Shown here: positions 25,592 through 34,298 of the stretch, in pieces
How positions within the stretch are numbered: the first letter of the stretch is position 1
Layout: each line of letters opens with the position of its first letter
Origin: Lysobacter spongiicola DSM 21749
GTDB lineage: Bacteria > Pseudomonadota > Gammaproteobacteria > Xanthomonadales > Xanthomonadaceae
Length of the DNA: 64,000 nt
NCBI RefSeq assembly: GCF_900167055.1
Contig: NZ_FUXP01000007.1
Coordinates: 61,451 to 125,450, forward strand
Reading direction: 5' to 3'
Position numbers and translations under genes: made by a program
Notes under the pieces: model-generated
Database searches by the model: none
Seen by the model: the letters and a program-made list of their open reading frames with translations, nothing else
What the model was told of the DNA's origin: nothing

Positions 25592-27763
25592 ATGTGCATG
25601 CCCATCCCCAGGAAACTCCTCTCCGCCGGCCAGGTGCTGGCGCTCTCCGTGTGCGTGCTCCTGATGACAAGCCTTGCATCGACGCTGTTCGCCGCCCCGC
25701 GCGATCCCGGGTTTCCGCGCCTGTCGGACAACACCGCCGCATCCCGCAAGCTGGAGGTACGGCGGCAGATCAAGGGCCACGTGCAGGCCATGTTCGCCTT
25801 GCCCGCGCGCAATGAGGTCATCGTGGTCGCCGACGGCTACCTGTGGCGCTTCAGTGCCGACGGACGCCTGCTCGACAGCCTGAAGGAACCGGGTTGGATG
25901 CACCGCAACGGCATCTCGTTCGGGGACGACAGCTTCGTTGACTGGGTGCACACCGGTGCGCGCGTCCAGAAGCCCTACGCGCCGCAGGTCGACGGCAACG
26001 CGCTGGATGCAAAGCAGCTGGATTCCGTCTTGGCCGCGGCCCGGGTGGTGGCATTTGGCCGGGACAAGGAGAGTGCCTGGGCGTGGCTGTGGGACGGCGA
26101 CAAGGCCTGGAAGATGGACATCAGCCGGCATCGCGAGCGGGTGGATACCTACTGCACCCCGCGCTCGTCCACCGACGATGAGCTGTCCTGGCGTGATACC
26201 TGTCTGGAGGGGTTGGGCCTGCCGGCGCCACTGATGGTGGAGGTCAGGCCGGGGTCGTTCGAAGGCGGTTACGGCGGCGCGCCCGTGCGCGTGGAGGTGG
26301 TCGACTTCGACCGTCGGCGCTACCACCTGGAGGGCGGGGTGCGCGGCTACGTGGCCGAGACCGTCGTCGGGGGGGTGTTGAAGTCGCTGGCGCCGGACCT
26401 GCCCGGGGGCCTGCCGGAGCGCTACTGGTTCGGCGATGCACACACGCGCCTGCGGCTGGGCGACGAGGTGCTGCAGTTCAAGGTGTTCGTAGCCAGGCAG
26501 AAGGGTGACTACGAGTTCCTGCACGCGGTGGACTGGTGGGACCCCTCCAGCGTCATGCCGGGTGCCAGCCCGTGGCTGCGGGTGCACATGCGTGGCTACA
26601 TGGAGTTCGCCGGTGAGGAAGAGCTGTGGGAGCACTACCGCGACGACTTCGGCCTGTACGCCGTGCGGCCGCGACGGAGTCCGCACGATGTTCCTGCCCC
26701 GGCACAGTCCCTGCCGGCGTGGGAGCCTGCGTTCGAAGGCCCGGAAACCAAGCGCGATGCGGTGACCGGCACGGTGGTGCTGGAGAACGGCGCCGAGGCC
26801 CATCGGTGGCTGCGTGCCAGGCCGGCGCGCATGCGCATCAGCGCTCCGGAAGTGGCGGTGGACGCGGACAGCCCGCCACTTGTCGGGCCGCCGACCGCCA
26901 TGCGGGTGGAGTGGGGCTCGCCGTGGGACGGGGACGAACACACCGTTGTCGAGGTGAAGCTTGATCCGGCCACGACCCGCGCCGCCTTCGCTCGGCTGCC
27001 GCGAGGCGATGGACCCGCCAGGCTCCTGCTGCGGACACCGGATCTGTTCGGCGAGGCCGATGACATGCAGCTGTTGCTGCGCCTGGGCGACACCGACGTG
27101 GCCCTCGAGCCGGCAAGCATCGAGTACCTGCGGCGCCCGCCGTTCCGGCCCTGGCATGCGCGTGACGGCGAAGCGGCGCCACCGACGCGCGTGGCCCAGA
27201 TGGAGCAGACCGCGCAGCGCCTGCTGGCGGGCGAGAACGACCTGTTACCTCGCTTCCAGGCCCAGGCCGAAGCGCTGGCGCGGGACACCGGGATGGTGGC
27301 GCGGGCGACGCCGTTCATCACCCAGGGCTATGCCCTCCTGCTCAGTGGCCTGAACTCCAGCGGCCGCGGGGACGCGTCGATGGCACTGGTGCGGCACTAC
27401 CTGGAGGAGGTGCATCCGCGTACGGCCGGGCAATCTGACGACCCCAGCGTCGCGTACAACACCAGCGTGATCGTCAGCCAGACCCTGGCGGTGGCGGTGC
27501 ATCGCCCGCAGGACGCCGATGTGGGCAACGCAGTGATGAACACGCTGCTGGGGCCTGGCTTCGATCCCGACGAGCATCCCAACTCGACCCTGCTGTACAA
27601 CCTGGCGTGCTACCACTCGCTGCAGGGGGACAAGGCGCAGATGCTGCGGCACGTCGCCGCTGCCGTCCGACTGGGCAAACCGGCGGCGCAGTTCAGGCGG
27701 GATCGGGACTTCGAGCGGTACTGGAACGATCCTGATTTCGAAGCTGCGTTGTCCGTACTGTAG
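25592..27763 (+). CDS. Large secreted protein of unknown function (723 aa)
   Basis: An N-terminal hydrophobic segment (VLALSVCVLLMTSLASTLFA) should direct export. The first third has propeller-like strands (MFALPARNEVIVVADGYLWR, FSADGRLLDSLKEPG). The C-terminal 150 residues are helical and TPR-like (TLLYNLACYHSLQGDKAQML), ending DFERYWNDPDFEAALSVL. I do not recognise the family. It is divergent from the DUF305-LVIVD gene, with 115 bases between the starts. ATG 25598 is an alternative start. Confidence 0.7.
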   Translation: MCMPIPRKLLSAGQVLALSVCVLLMTSLASTLFAAPRDPGFPRLSDNTAASRKLEVRRQIKGHVQAMFALPARNEVIVVADGYLWRFSADGRLLDSLKEPGWMHRNGISFGDDSFVDWVHTGARVQKPYAPQVDGNALDAKQLDSVLAAARVVAFGRDKESAWAWLWDGDKAWKMDISRHRERVDTYCTPRSSTDDELSWRDTCLEGLGLPAPLMVEVRPGSFEGGYGGAPVRVEVVDFDRRRYHLEGGVRGYVAETVVGGVLKSLAPDLPGGLPERYWFGDAHTRLRLGDEVLQFKVFVARQKGDYEFLHAVDWWDPSSVMPGASPWLRVHMRGYMEFAGEEELWEHYRDDFGLYAVRPRRSPHDVPAPAQSLPAWEPAFEGPETKRDAVTGTVVLENGAEAHRWLRARPARMRISAPEVAVDADSPPLVGPPTAMRVEWGSPWDGDEHTVVEVKLDPATTRAAFARLPRGDGPARLLLRTPDLFGEADDMQLLLRLGDTDVALEPASIEYLRRPPFRPWHARDGEAAPPTRVAQMEQTAQRLLAGENDLLPRFQAQAEALARDTGMVARATPFITQGYALLLSGLNSSGRGDASMALVRHYLEEVHPRTAGQSDDPSVAYNTSVIVSQTLAVAVHRPQDADVGNAVMNTLLGPGFDPDEHPNSTLLYNLACYHSLQGDKAQMLRHVAAAVRLGKPAAQFRRDRDFERYWNDPDFEAALSVL

Positions 27764-27849
27764 GCGTGTGACCGACCACCCGGGCTGCCGTCCGCATGAC
27801 ATCGCCGGGCCGGGGGCGGTTTGCTTCTGCAACATTCCCTGTGATTGAC

Positions 27850-27884
27850 TGCAACGTTATGGGTACTTGCCCATAGCCGTTGCA
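27850..27884 (+). promoter_or_regulatory. Hairpin in the putP leader
   Basis: TGCAACG (27850-27856) pairs with CGTTGCA (27878-27884), and TATGGG (27858-27863) pairs with CCCATA (27870-27875) around a TACTTG-type loop. The structure ends 13 bases before ATG 27898, close enough to affect ribosome access or to be a dyad operator. Confidence 0.45.
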
Positions 27885-27897
27885 AAAGTGGGGATTT

Positions 27898-29391
27898 ATG
27901 GCGATTGGTGTCTGGATCAGTTTGGGTCTGTACTTCGCGTTGATGCTGGGGATCGGCTTCTACGCGTATCGCAACTCGACCTCGTCGTCCGAGGAGTACA
28001 CCCTCGGCGGGCGCAAGCTGCTGCCTTCGGTCGCGGCGCTCTCCGCCGGCGCATCCGACATGAGCGGCTGGTTGTTGCTGGGCCTGCCGGGCGCGCTGTA
28101 CGTCAGCGGCCTGGTCTCGGCGTGGATCGGCATCGGTCTGACGCTTGGCGCACTGGTGAACTGGATCGTGGTGGCGCCGCGCCTGCGCGAGCAGACCGAG
28201 CGCTACAACAACAGCCTCACCATCCCGCAGTTCCTCTCCAACCGGTTTCCCAGCAGGGCGCTGGCACTGCGCATCGTCTCGGCGCTGATCGTGGTGGTGT
28301 TCTTCTCCGTCTATACCGCGTCCGGATTGGTGGCAGGCGGCAAGCTCGCCCAAAGCGCCTTCAGCGCGGTGCTCCAGTCCGACTTCATGAGCGACTACGC
28401 AATGGGCGTGTCGCTGACACTCGGCGTGGTGCTGGCCTACACAGTCATCGGCGGCTTCCTCGCCGTCAGCCTGACCGAATTCGTCCAGGGCGTGATCATG
28501 ATGCTCGCCCTGATCATCATGCCGGTGGTGGTGCTGTTCGGGCCGGGTGGTGGGGGTATCTCTGGCGCCTCGGAGACGCTGGCCGCCGCGGGACCGGACT
28601 ATCTCTCGTGGTTCTCGGGGCTCACGGCGGTGGGCTTTGTATCAGCCATCGCCTGGGGCCTTGGCTACTTCGGGCAGCCGCACATCATCGTCCGCTTCAT
28701 GGCGCTGCGGTCGGTCAAGGATGTTCCGCGAGCCCGCAACATCGGCATGTCGTGGATGGCCATCTCGGTGATCGGCTCGATCAGCCTGGGCATCTTCGGG
28801 CGCGCCTACGCAGTGCGCAACGGGCTGGAGGTCGCCGACCCCGAGACCATCTTCATCGTGCTGGCGGACCTGTTGTTCCACCCGCTGGTGACCGGCTTCC
28901 TGTTCGCGGCATTGCTGGCCGCGGTGATGAGTACGATCTCCAGCCAGTTGCTGGTGGCCTCCTCGTCGTTGACGGAGGATTTCTATCGCTTGTTCCTGCG
29001 CAAGGACGCCAGCGAGAAGGAAACCGTGCTGGTGGGGCGGATCAGCGTGCTGCTGGTCGGCCTGGTGGCCGCCTACCTCGCCTGGGATCCCGATTCCAAG
29101 GTGCTGGACCTTGTCAGCAATGCATGGGCCGGGTTCGGTGCAGCCTTCGGACCGTTGATCGTGCTGGCGCTGACGTGGCCGCGCATGACCGGCACTGGTG
29201 CCGTCGCAGGGCTGGTGGTGGGTGCGGCCACGGTGATCGGCTGGATCCTGCTCGGCTGGAACGCGAGTTTCATGGGAGGGCCGGGCGTGTACGAGATCAT
29301 CCCGGGCTTCGCCGCCGCATGGGCCGCGATCTACTTCGTCAGCCTGATGACCCGGGACCAGGATGAGCACCGGCCACTGCCCGGTACCTGA
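27898..29391 (+). CDS. putP: Sodium/proline symporter PutP (497 aa)
   Basis: ATG 27898 is chosen because GGGGATTT precedes it; a TTG at 27880 lies inside the hairpin. Thirteen membrane segments of the SSS family are visible, with ASDMSGWLLLGLPGALYVSG near the N-terminus, RYNNSLTIPQFLSNRF, and AALLAAVMSTISSQLLVASS holding the sodium-site serines. It imports proline with Na+, for nutrition or osmoprotection. It stands alone. Confidence 0.93.
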   Translation: MAIGVWISLGLYFALMLGIGFYAYRNSTSSSEEYTLGGRKLLPSVAALSAGASDMSGWLLLGLPGALYVSGLVSAWIGIGLTLGALVNWIVVAPRLREQTERYNNSLTIPQFLSNRFPSRALALRIVSALIVVVFFSVYTASGLVAGGKLAQSAFSAVLQSDFMSDYAMGVSLTLGVVLAYTVIGGFLAVSLTEFVQGVIMMLALIIMPVVVLFGPGGGGISGASETLAAAGPDYLSWFSGLTAVGFVSAIAWGLGYFGQPHIIVRFMALRSVKDVPRARNIGMSWMAISVIGSISLGIFGRAYAVRNGLEVADPETIFIVLADLLFHPLVTGFLFAALLAAVMSTISSQLLVASSSLTEDFYRLFLRKDASEKETVLVGRISVLLVGLVAAYLAWDPDSKVLDLVSNAWAGFGAAFGPLIVLALTWPRMTGTGAVAGLVVGAATVIGWILLGWNASFMGGPGVYEIIPGFAAAWAAIYFVSLMTRDQDEHRPLPGT

Positions 29392-29453
29392 GTGGGTGCA
29401 TTTTGTTTACATCCGGCTGTGCATGATGGGTCCAACGCTGCACTTGGATCCCG

Positions 29454-30878
29454 ATGCCCAGCACCCCACCGATCTTCGACGAAATGGGTTGGCCCGATGA
29501 CATCAGGCCGCCTTATTCGCTGATAGACGCCTGGTTGAAGTCGGCCCCGGCCGAGCAACTGGCGCTCAAGCGTCGCGAAGCCGAGGTGCTGTTCCGCCGC
29601 ATCGGCATCACCTTTGCCGTCTATACCGAAGGTGGTGACGCGGAACGGCTCATCCCTTTCGACCTGATCCCCCGGGTGATGGCGCAGGCCGAGTGGCAGC
29701 GCCTGCGGCAAGGCCTGGAGCAACGGGCCAAGGCGCTCAACGCCTTTCTTCACGATGTCTACCACGACCGCGACATCATCCGCGCCGGTCGGGTTCCCGA
29801 ACGCCTGATCCTGCACAACGACGAGTTCAGGCCGGAAATGAACGGCCTGGACCTGCCGGGGCGGGTGTATTCGCACGTCTCGGGCATCGACATGGTTCGC
29901 ACCGGGCCCGATGACTACTACGTGCTCGAGGACAACTGCCGCACGCCTTCGGGCGTGTCGTACATGGTGGAAAACCGCGAGGTGATGCAGCGCCTGTTCC
30001 CGGAGCTGTTCCGCCAGGCGCGGGTGGCGCCGGTCGCGCACTACGCCGACGAGCTGCTGGAGACCCTGCGCTCGGTCGCGCCGCCCAACTGCCACGGCGA
30101 GCCCACGGTGGTGCTGCTGACGCCGGGCATCCACAACAGCGCCTACTACGAACACGCTTTCCTGGCCGACGAGATGGGCATCGACCTGGTCGAAGGCGCG
30201 GACCTGCTGGTACGCAACGATGTTTGCTACATGCGCACCACCGCCGGGCTGGAGCGCGTTGACGTCATCTACCGCCGCATCGATGACGACTACCTCGACC
30301 CGCTGGTGTTCCGCCCCGAGTCCGCGCTGGGCGCCGCCGGGCTGCACTTCGCCAACCGCGCCGGCAACCTGACCATCACCAACGCCGTGGGCGCGGGCAT
30401 CGCCGACGACAAAGCCGTCTACATGCACGTGCCGGAGATGATCCGCTTCTACCTCGGCGAGGAGCCGTTGCTGTCCAACGTGCCCACGCATGACTGCAGC
30501 AAGCCGGACGAGCTGAAGTACGTGCTCGACCACCTCGACGAGCTGGTGGTGAAGGCGGTGCATGGTTCCGGCGGTTACGGAATGCTGGTCGGTCCGCACG
30601 CCAGCAAGCAGGAGCTGGAGGATTTCCGTGCGCTGCTGAAGGCCAAGCCGGAGACCTATATCGCCCAGCCCACGCTGGCGCTGTCCACGGTGCCGACGTT
30701 TGTTGAATCCGGCGTGGCGCCGCGCCACGTGGACCTGCGGCCCTTCGTGCTGTCGGGCAGCGACAAGGTGCGCGTGGTGCCAGGCGGCCTGACCCGGGTG
30801 GCGCTGCGCGAGGGTTCGCTGGTGGTGAACTCGTCGCAGGGCGGCGGCACCAAGGACACCTGGGTGCTGGAGGAATGA
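29454..30878 (+). CDS. Circularly permuted type 2 ATP-grasp protein (DUF404/407 family, 474 aa)
   Basis: The full-length family product is present: GGDAERLIPFDLIPRVMAQ, LEQRAKALNAFLHDVYHDR, DDYYVLEDNCRTPSGVSYMV and a C-terminal VKAVHGSGGYGMLVGPHAS. Circularly permuted ATP-grasp enzymes are predicted peptide or amide ligases. It is the first gene of a four-gene set: its stop overlaps the alpha-E gene, then come a transglutaminase and Anbu. This conserved neighbourhood is predicted to make and turn over an isopeptide-linked product, but the substrate is unknown. Confidence 0.92.
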   Translation: MPSTPPIFDEMGWPDDIRPPYSLIDAWLKSAPAEQLALKRREAEVLFRRIGITFAVYTEGGDAERLIPFDLIPRVMAQAEWQRLRQGLEQRAKALNAFLHDVYHDRDIIRAGRVPERLILHNDEFRPEMNGLDLPGRVYSHVSGIDMVRTGPDDYYVLEDNCRTPSGVSYMVENREVMQRLFPELFRQARVAPVAHYADELLETLRSVAPPNCHGEPTVVLLTPGIHNSAYYEHAFLADEMGIDLVEGADLLVRNDVCYMRTTAGLERVDVIYRRIDDDYLDPLVFRPESALGAAGLHFANRAGNLTITNAVGAGIADDKAVYMHVPEMIRFYLGEEPLLSNVPTHDCSKPDELKYVLDHLDELVVKAVHGSGGYGMLVGPHASKQELEDFRALLKAKPETYIAQPTLALSTVPTFVESGVAPRHVDLRPFVLSGSDKVRVVPGGLTRVALREGSLVVNSSQGGGTKDTWVLEE

Positions 30879-31819
30879 TGCTCGCGCGCACCGCTGGTGA
30901 CCTGTTCTGGCTGGCCCGTTACATGGAGCGGGCAGACTACGTGGCGCGCCTGCTGCAGGTGGCCGGGCACATGAACGCCGTGCGCGTGGACAGCAACCGC
31001 AGCAGTGAGTGGGAATCGGCGCTGGTCGCCGCCGGCTGCGAGGAAGGCCTGGAGGCCTCGGGTCAGCCGGCCGACGAGGCCAGCGTCATCCAGTTCCTCG
31101 CCTTCGATCGCGCAAACCCCTCATCGATCGCCAACTGCATCGAGACCGCCCGCCGCAATGCCCGCTCGGTGCGCACCACGCTGACCACCGAGATGTGGGA
31201 AGCGGTGAACCAGACCTCGCAGGAGCTGGCCGACTTCACCCAGGCGCCGCTGGATGCCGACCGCCTGGCCGAGTTCCTGGACTGGGTGAAGGCGCGCGTG
31301 GGCCTGTTCCACGGCGTGTGCTCCAACGGCATGCTGCGGCGCGACAGCTACCACTTCATCCGTACCGGGCAGTTCCTGGAGCGCGCGGACAATACCGCGC
31401 GCCTGCTGGACGTGAAGTACCACGTGCAGTTGCCGGACGTGAAGGATGTCGGCGGCGTGGTGGACTACTACCAGTGGCTGGCGATCCTGCGGGTGGTCGG
31501 CGCGCGGCGTGCCTACCGGGTGTTGTTCAAGGGGCGGGTACAGCCGGCGCACGTGGCCGAGCTGCTGATCTCCCGCGCAGTGTTCCCGCGCTCGCTGGCG
31601 TTCTGCTACGAGCAGATCACCCAGCACCTGGATGCCATCGAGGCGCAGGATCCGGAGCTGGCCGCCGATGCCCGCCGCCAGGCCCACACCATGTATGCCC
31701 AGCTGCGCTTCGCGCGCGCCGATCAGGTCATAGAGGACGGCCTGCACGAGTACCTCACCGATGTGATCGATCGCACCCGGGACCTGGGTGCGGGAATCGC
31801 CAAGGGACATCTTTTCTGA
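30875..31819 (+). CDS. Alpha-E domain-containing protein (DUF403, 314 aa)
   Basis: MMLARTAGDLFWLARYMERA is the diagnostic start, followed by an all-helical domain (YHFIRTGQFLERADNTARLL, YYQWLAILRVVGARRAYRVL). It overlaps both neighbours by a few bases (ATGATG at the start, TGATG at the end). Alpha-E proteins always accompany the permuted ATP-grasp family, sometimes fused to it, and are presumed to help in substrate handling. Confidence 0.93.
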   Translation: MMLARTAGDLFWLARYMERADYVARLLQVAGHMNAVRVDSNRSSEWESALVAAGCEEGLEASGQPADEASVIQFLAFDRANPSSIANCIETARRNARSVRTTLTTEMWEAVNQTSQELADFTQAPLDADRLAEFLDWVKARVGLFHGVCSNGMLRRDSYHFIRTGQFLERADNTARLLDVKYHVQLPDVKDVGGVVDYYQWLAILRVVGARRAYRVLFKGRVQPAHVAELLISRAVFPRSLAFCYEQITQHLDAIEAQDPELAADARRQAHTMYAQLRFARADQVIEDGLHEYLTDVIDRTRDLGAGIAKGHLF

Positions 31820-32646
31820 TGCAGCTCTCCGTTACGCACCACACGCGCTACCACTACGGCCAGGCCGCCTGGCTGGTGGTGCAGGCCCTGCGCATGTGGC
31901 CCGCGCCCAGCGAGAGCCAGCAGGTCAAGAGCTGGCGCGTGGAGGTGGACGGCAAGGTGCTGCAGCCCACCGGCGTGGATGGCTTCGGCAACCCGGTCGC
32001 CACCCACGCCATCGACCGCCAGGTGAGCGAACTGCACCTGGCCGTGCATGCCCAAGTGCGCACCCTGGACCGCAGCGGCGTGCACGGTGACGACGCCGGC
32101 GGGCTGCCGCCGATGTTCTTCCTGAAGCCCACGCCATTGACCCTGCCGTCGCCGGGCATCATCGCCCTGGCCGATGCCGCGGCGGGCGAGGGCGAGGGCG
32201 AGGGCGAGGGCCTAGGACGCCTGCACCGCCTGGCCAATGCCGTGCGCGACAAGGTCGATTACGTCAGCGACACCACCGACGCCTGCACCAGTGCCGCCGA
32301 GGCCTTCGAGGCCGGTACGGGCGTCTGCCAGGACCACGCCCAGGTGCTGATCGCCGCGGCCCGCCACCTCGGCTACCCGGCGCGATATGTCAGTGGCTAC
32401 CTGTGCCCGATGGAGGCGGACGACGCGGCCGCCAGCCATGCCTGGGCGGAGCTGTTCGTCGACGGGCTCGGCTGGGTGGGGTTCGACCCGGCCAACCGGG
32501 TCTCGCCGGACGAACATTACGTGCGCGTGGCCTGCGGCCGCGACTACCGCGACGCCGCCCCCGTCCGCGGCCTGCACCGTGGCGGGGGCGACGAGACACT
32601 CGACGTGGATGTGCGCATCACGCAGTCCGCGCAGACTACGCAGTAA
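31819..32646 (+). CDS. Transglutaminase-family protease-like enzyme (275 aa)
   Basis: The N-terminal bacterial transglutaminase-associated domain starts MQLSVTHHTRYHYGQAAWLV. The catalytic Cys-His-Asp triad is visible in GTGVCQDHAQVLIAAARHL, SHAWAELFV and GWVGFDPANRVSPDEH. A Gly-Glu tract encoded by four GGCGAG units lies between domains at about residue 123. In this operon the enzyme is likely an amidase or isopeptidase acting on the ATP-grasp product. Start ATG 31819 overlaps the preceding TGA. Confidence 0.92.
   Translation: MQLSVTHHTRYHYGQAAWLVVQALRMWPAPSESQQVKSWRVEVDGKVLQPTGVDGFGNPVATHAIDRQVSELHLAVHAQVRTLDRSGVHGDDAGGLPPMFFLKPTPLTLPSPGIIALADAAAGEGEGEGEGLGRLHRLANAVRDKVDYVSDTTDACTSAAEAFEAGTGVCQDHAQVLIAAARHLGYPARYVSGYLCPMEADDAAASHAWAELFVDGLGWVGFDPANRVSPDEHYVRVACGRDYRDAAPVRGLHRGGGDETLDVDVRITQSAQTTQ
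32185..32208 (+). repeat. Hexanucleotide tandem repeat (GGCGAG)x4 in the transglutaminase gene
   Basis: Four exact copies of GGCGAG encode alternating Gly-Glu in an interdomain linker. Copy changes would keep the reading frame, so length variation between strains is possible. Confidence 0.8.
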
Positions 32647-32682
32647 CGTTCGCAGCCTGCGTTCCTGTTTGGGAGTGACCGA

Positions 32683-33426
32683 GTGACCTATTGCGTTGGC
32701 CTGCTGCTCGACGAAGGCCTGGTGATGCTGGGCGATACCCGCACCAATGCCGGGTTCGACAACATCTCCTGCTTCTCCAAGCTCCAGAAGTTCCACCAGC
32801 CCGGCGAACGCCTGATCGCCACGCTGACGGCGGGCAACCTGGCGATCTCCCAGGCGGTGCTCAACCTGATCCAGGAGGGCCTGCCGGATCCGGAAACGGG
32901 CCAGGTCGAGACCATCTACACCGTGCCCACCATGTTCCGCGCCGCCGCGCTGGTTGGCGAGGCCGTGCGCCGCGTCCACAAGACGCACGGCGAGGCGATG
33001 AAGCAGCAGGGCGTGGGCTTCGACGTATCGATCATGCTCGGCGGACAGATCGAAGGGCGCACGTTGCGCCTGTTCCACGTCTATGCCGCCGGCAACTTCA
33101 TCGAGGCCACCACGGACACGCCCTACCTGCAGATCGGCGAGCACAAGTACGGCAAGCCGATGCTCGACCGTGCCGTGACACGTGGCCTCGGGTTGAGCGA
33201 AGGCGTGAAGCTGGCGCTGATCTCGATGGACTCGACCCTGCGCTCCAACCTGAGCGTGGGCATGCCGCTGGACCTGCTGGTCTACCGCAATGACAGCATC
33301 GATGGGGTGGTGGAACAGCGCATCGAGGAAGGCGACGAGTACTTCAGCATGATGCGGGAGCGCTGGTCGCAGGCATTGAGCGAGGCGCACCGGCAGATTC
33401 CCGCTCCGGGCTGGTTGTCGCCGTAA
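32683..33426 (+). CDS. Anbu, ancestral beta-subunit proteasome-like peptidase (247 aa)
   Basis: A GTG start gives MTYCVGLLLDEGLVMLGDTR; removal of Met exposes Thr2, the expected Ntn nucleophile. FDNISCFSKLQKFHQPGERL, FDVSIMLGGQIEGRTLRLFH and GKPMLDRAVTRGLGLSEGVK are typical Anbu blocks. Anbu forms ring- or helix-like assemblies in the cytoplasm and co-occurs with ATP-grasp, alpha-E and transglutaminase genes exactly as here. It is separated from the transglutaminase by 36 bases. Confidence 0.93.
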   Translation: MTYCVGLLLDEGLVMLGDTRTNAGFDNISCFSKLQKFHQPGERLIATLTAGNLAISQAVLNLIQEGLPDPETGQVETIYTVPTMFRAAALVGEAVRRVHKTHGEAMKQQGVGFDVSIMLGGQIEGRTLRLFHVYAAGNFIEATTDTPYLQIGEHKYGKPMLDRAVTRGLGLSEGVKLALISMDSTLRSNLSVGMPLDLLVYRNDSIDGVVEQRIEEGDEYFSMMRERWSQALSEAHRQIPAPGWLSP

Positions 33427-33524
33427 CGCGGTTCAACGGCCGCCGGTCGTGCCGCGCCGGGAAGACCTCCCGTTCACGCGCCCCGGGTCCATATGGCACC
33501 TCTTCGAAGAGTCAGGAGCATTCC

Positions 33525-34277
33525 ATGAACGACGTGATCCGCCGCCGCCTCGGCATCATGCTGGCCATGAGCGTGCTGGTCCTTGCGGGCTGTGTCGGTC
33601 CGGGCATCCTCGGTGGCACCACCGGGAGTGGTTACGGGCAGCCGGGAGCAGGCTATCCCTCACAGTATGGCCGCCAGCTCCAGGGGGCCGTGGACGCGGT
33701 GGACACCCGGTATGGCCGCATCCTGTTGCTGGTCGACGACCCTCGCAGCGGACGCGGCGAGCGGCGGGAAGTCCGCTATGACCAGCGCACCCGGCTCTTC
33801 TACCAGGGGCGCGAGCACGCGGTGGAGGGCCTGGAGCGGGGCGATGTGATCCGGGTCGAGGTGGCCGACGCAGGCCGTGAGTTGTGGGCGCGAACCATCG
33901 AGGTGGTGCGGAACGTCCGCGAGACCGGCTATGGCGGTGGCTACCGCGACGACGGCTACGGTCGCGACGGCTACGACGACAGGGATTACGACGATCGTGG
34001 CTACGACGATCGGTACGGTGCGGGTCCTCTCCAGGAGCTGAGCGGGCAGGTAGCTTTCGTCGACGAGCGGGCCCAGCTGATCAGCCTGGACCGCGTCGGC
34101 TACCGCAACGCCACCCGGCTGCGCTTCGACAGCCGTACCACCGTCGAGTACCAGGGCCGCAGCTATCGCCCGGAGAACCTGGAGCGTGGTGACCAGGTGC
34201 GTGTCCAGGTACGTCCGTTGGGAAACAACGAATGGCTGGCCGAGCGCATCCGCGTGGAGCGCTCGGCCGGGTACTGA
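33525..34277 (+). CDS. Lipoprotein with two related beta-domains joined by an Asp/Tyr/Gly-rich linker (250 aa)
   Basis: The lipobox VLVLAGC is clear. Two similar domains follow: LQGAVDAVDTRYGRILLLVD with RTRLFYQGREHAVEGLERGD, and ELSGQVAFVDERAQLISLD with RTTVEYQGRSYRPENLERGD. They are separated by a linker of repeated DD/RGY units such as GYDDRDYDDRGYDDRYGAG. The domains look like DUF5666-type small barrels. Function is unknown; an outer-membrane location is likely. Confidence 0.75.
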   Translation: MNDVIRRRLGIMLAMSVLVLAGCVGPGILGGTTGSGYGQPGAGYPSQYGRQLQGAVDAVDTRYGRILLLVDDPRSGRGERREVRYDQRTRLFYQGREHAVEGLERGDVIRVEVADAGRELWARTIEVVRNVRETGYGGGYRDDGYGRDGYDDRDYDDRGYDDRYGAGPLQELSGQVAFVDERAQLISLDRVGYRNATRLRFDSRTTVEYQGRSYRPENLERGDQVRVQVRPLGNNEWLAERIRVERSAGY

Positions 34278-34298
34278 CCGGACCGGCAGGGTCAGCGG

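Noticed and set aside
24761..27157. Minus-strand frame of 798 codons
   Set aside because: It runs antisense to the exported 723-aa protein and out of frame over the DUF305 region; composition is non-protein-like.
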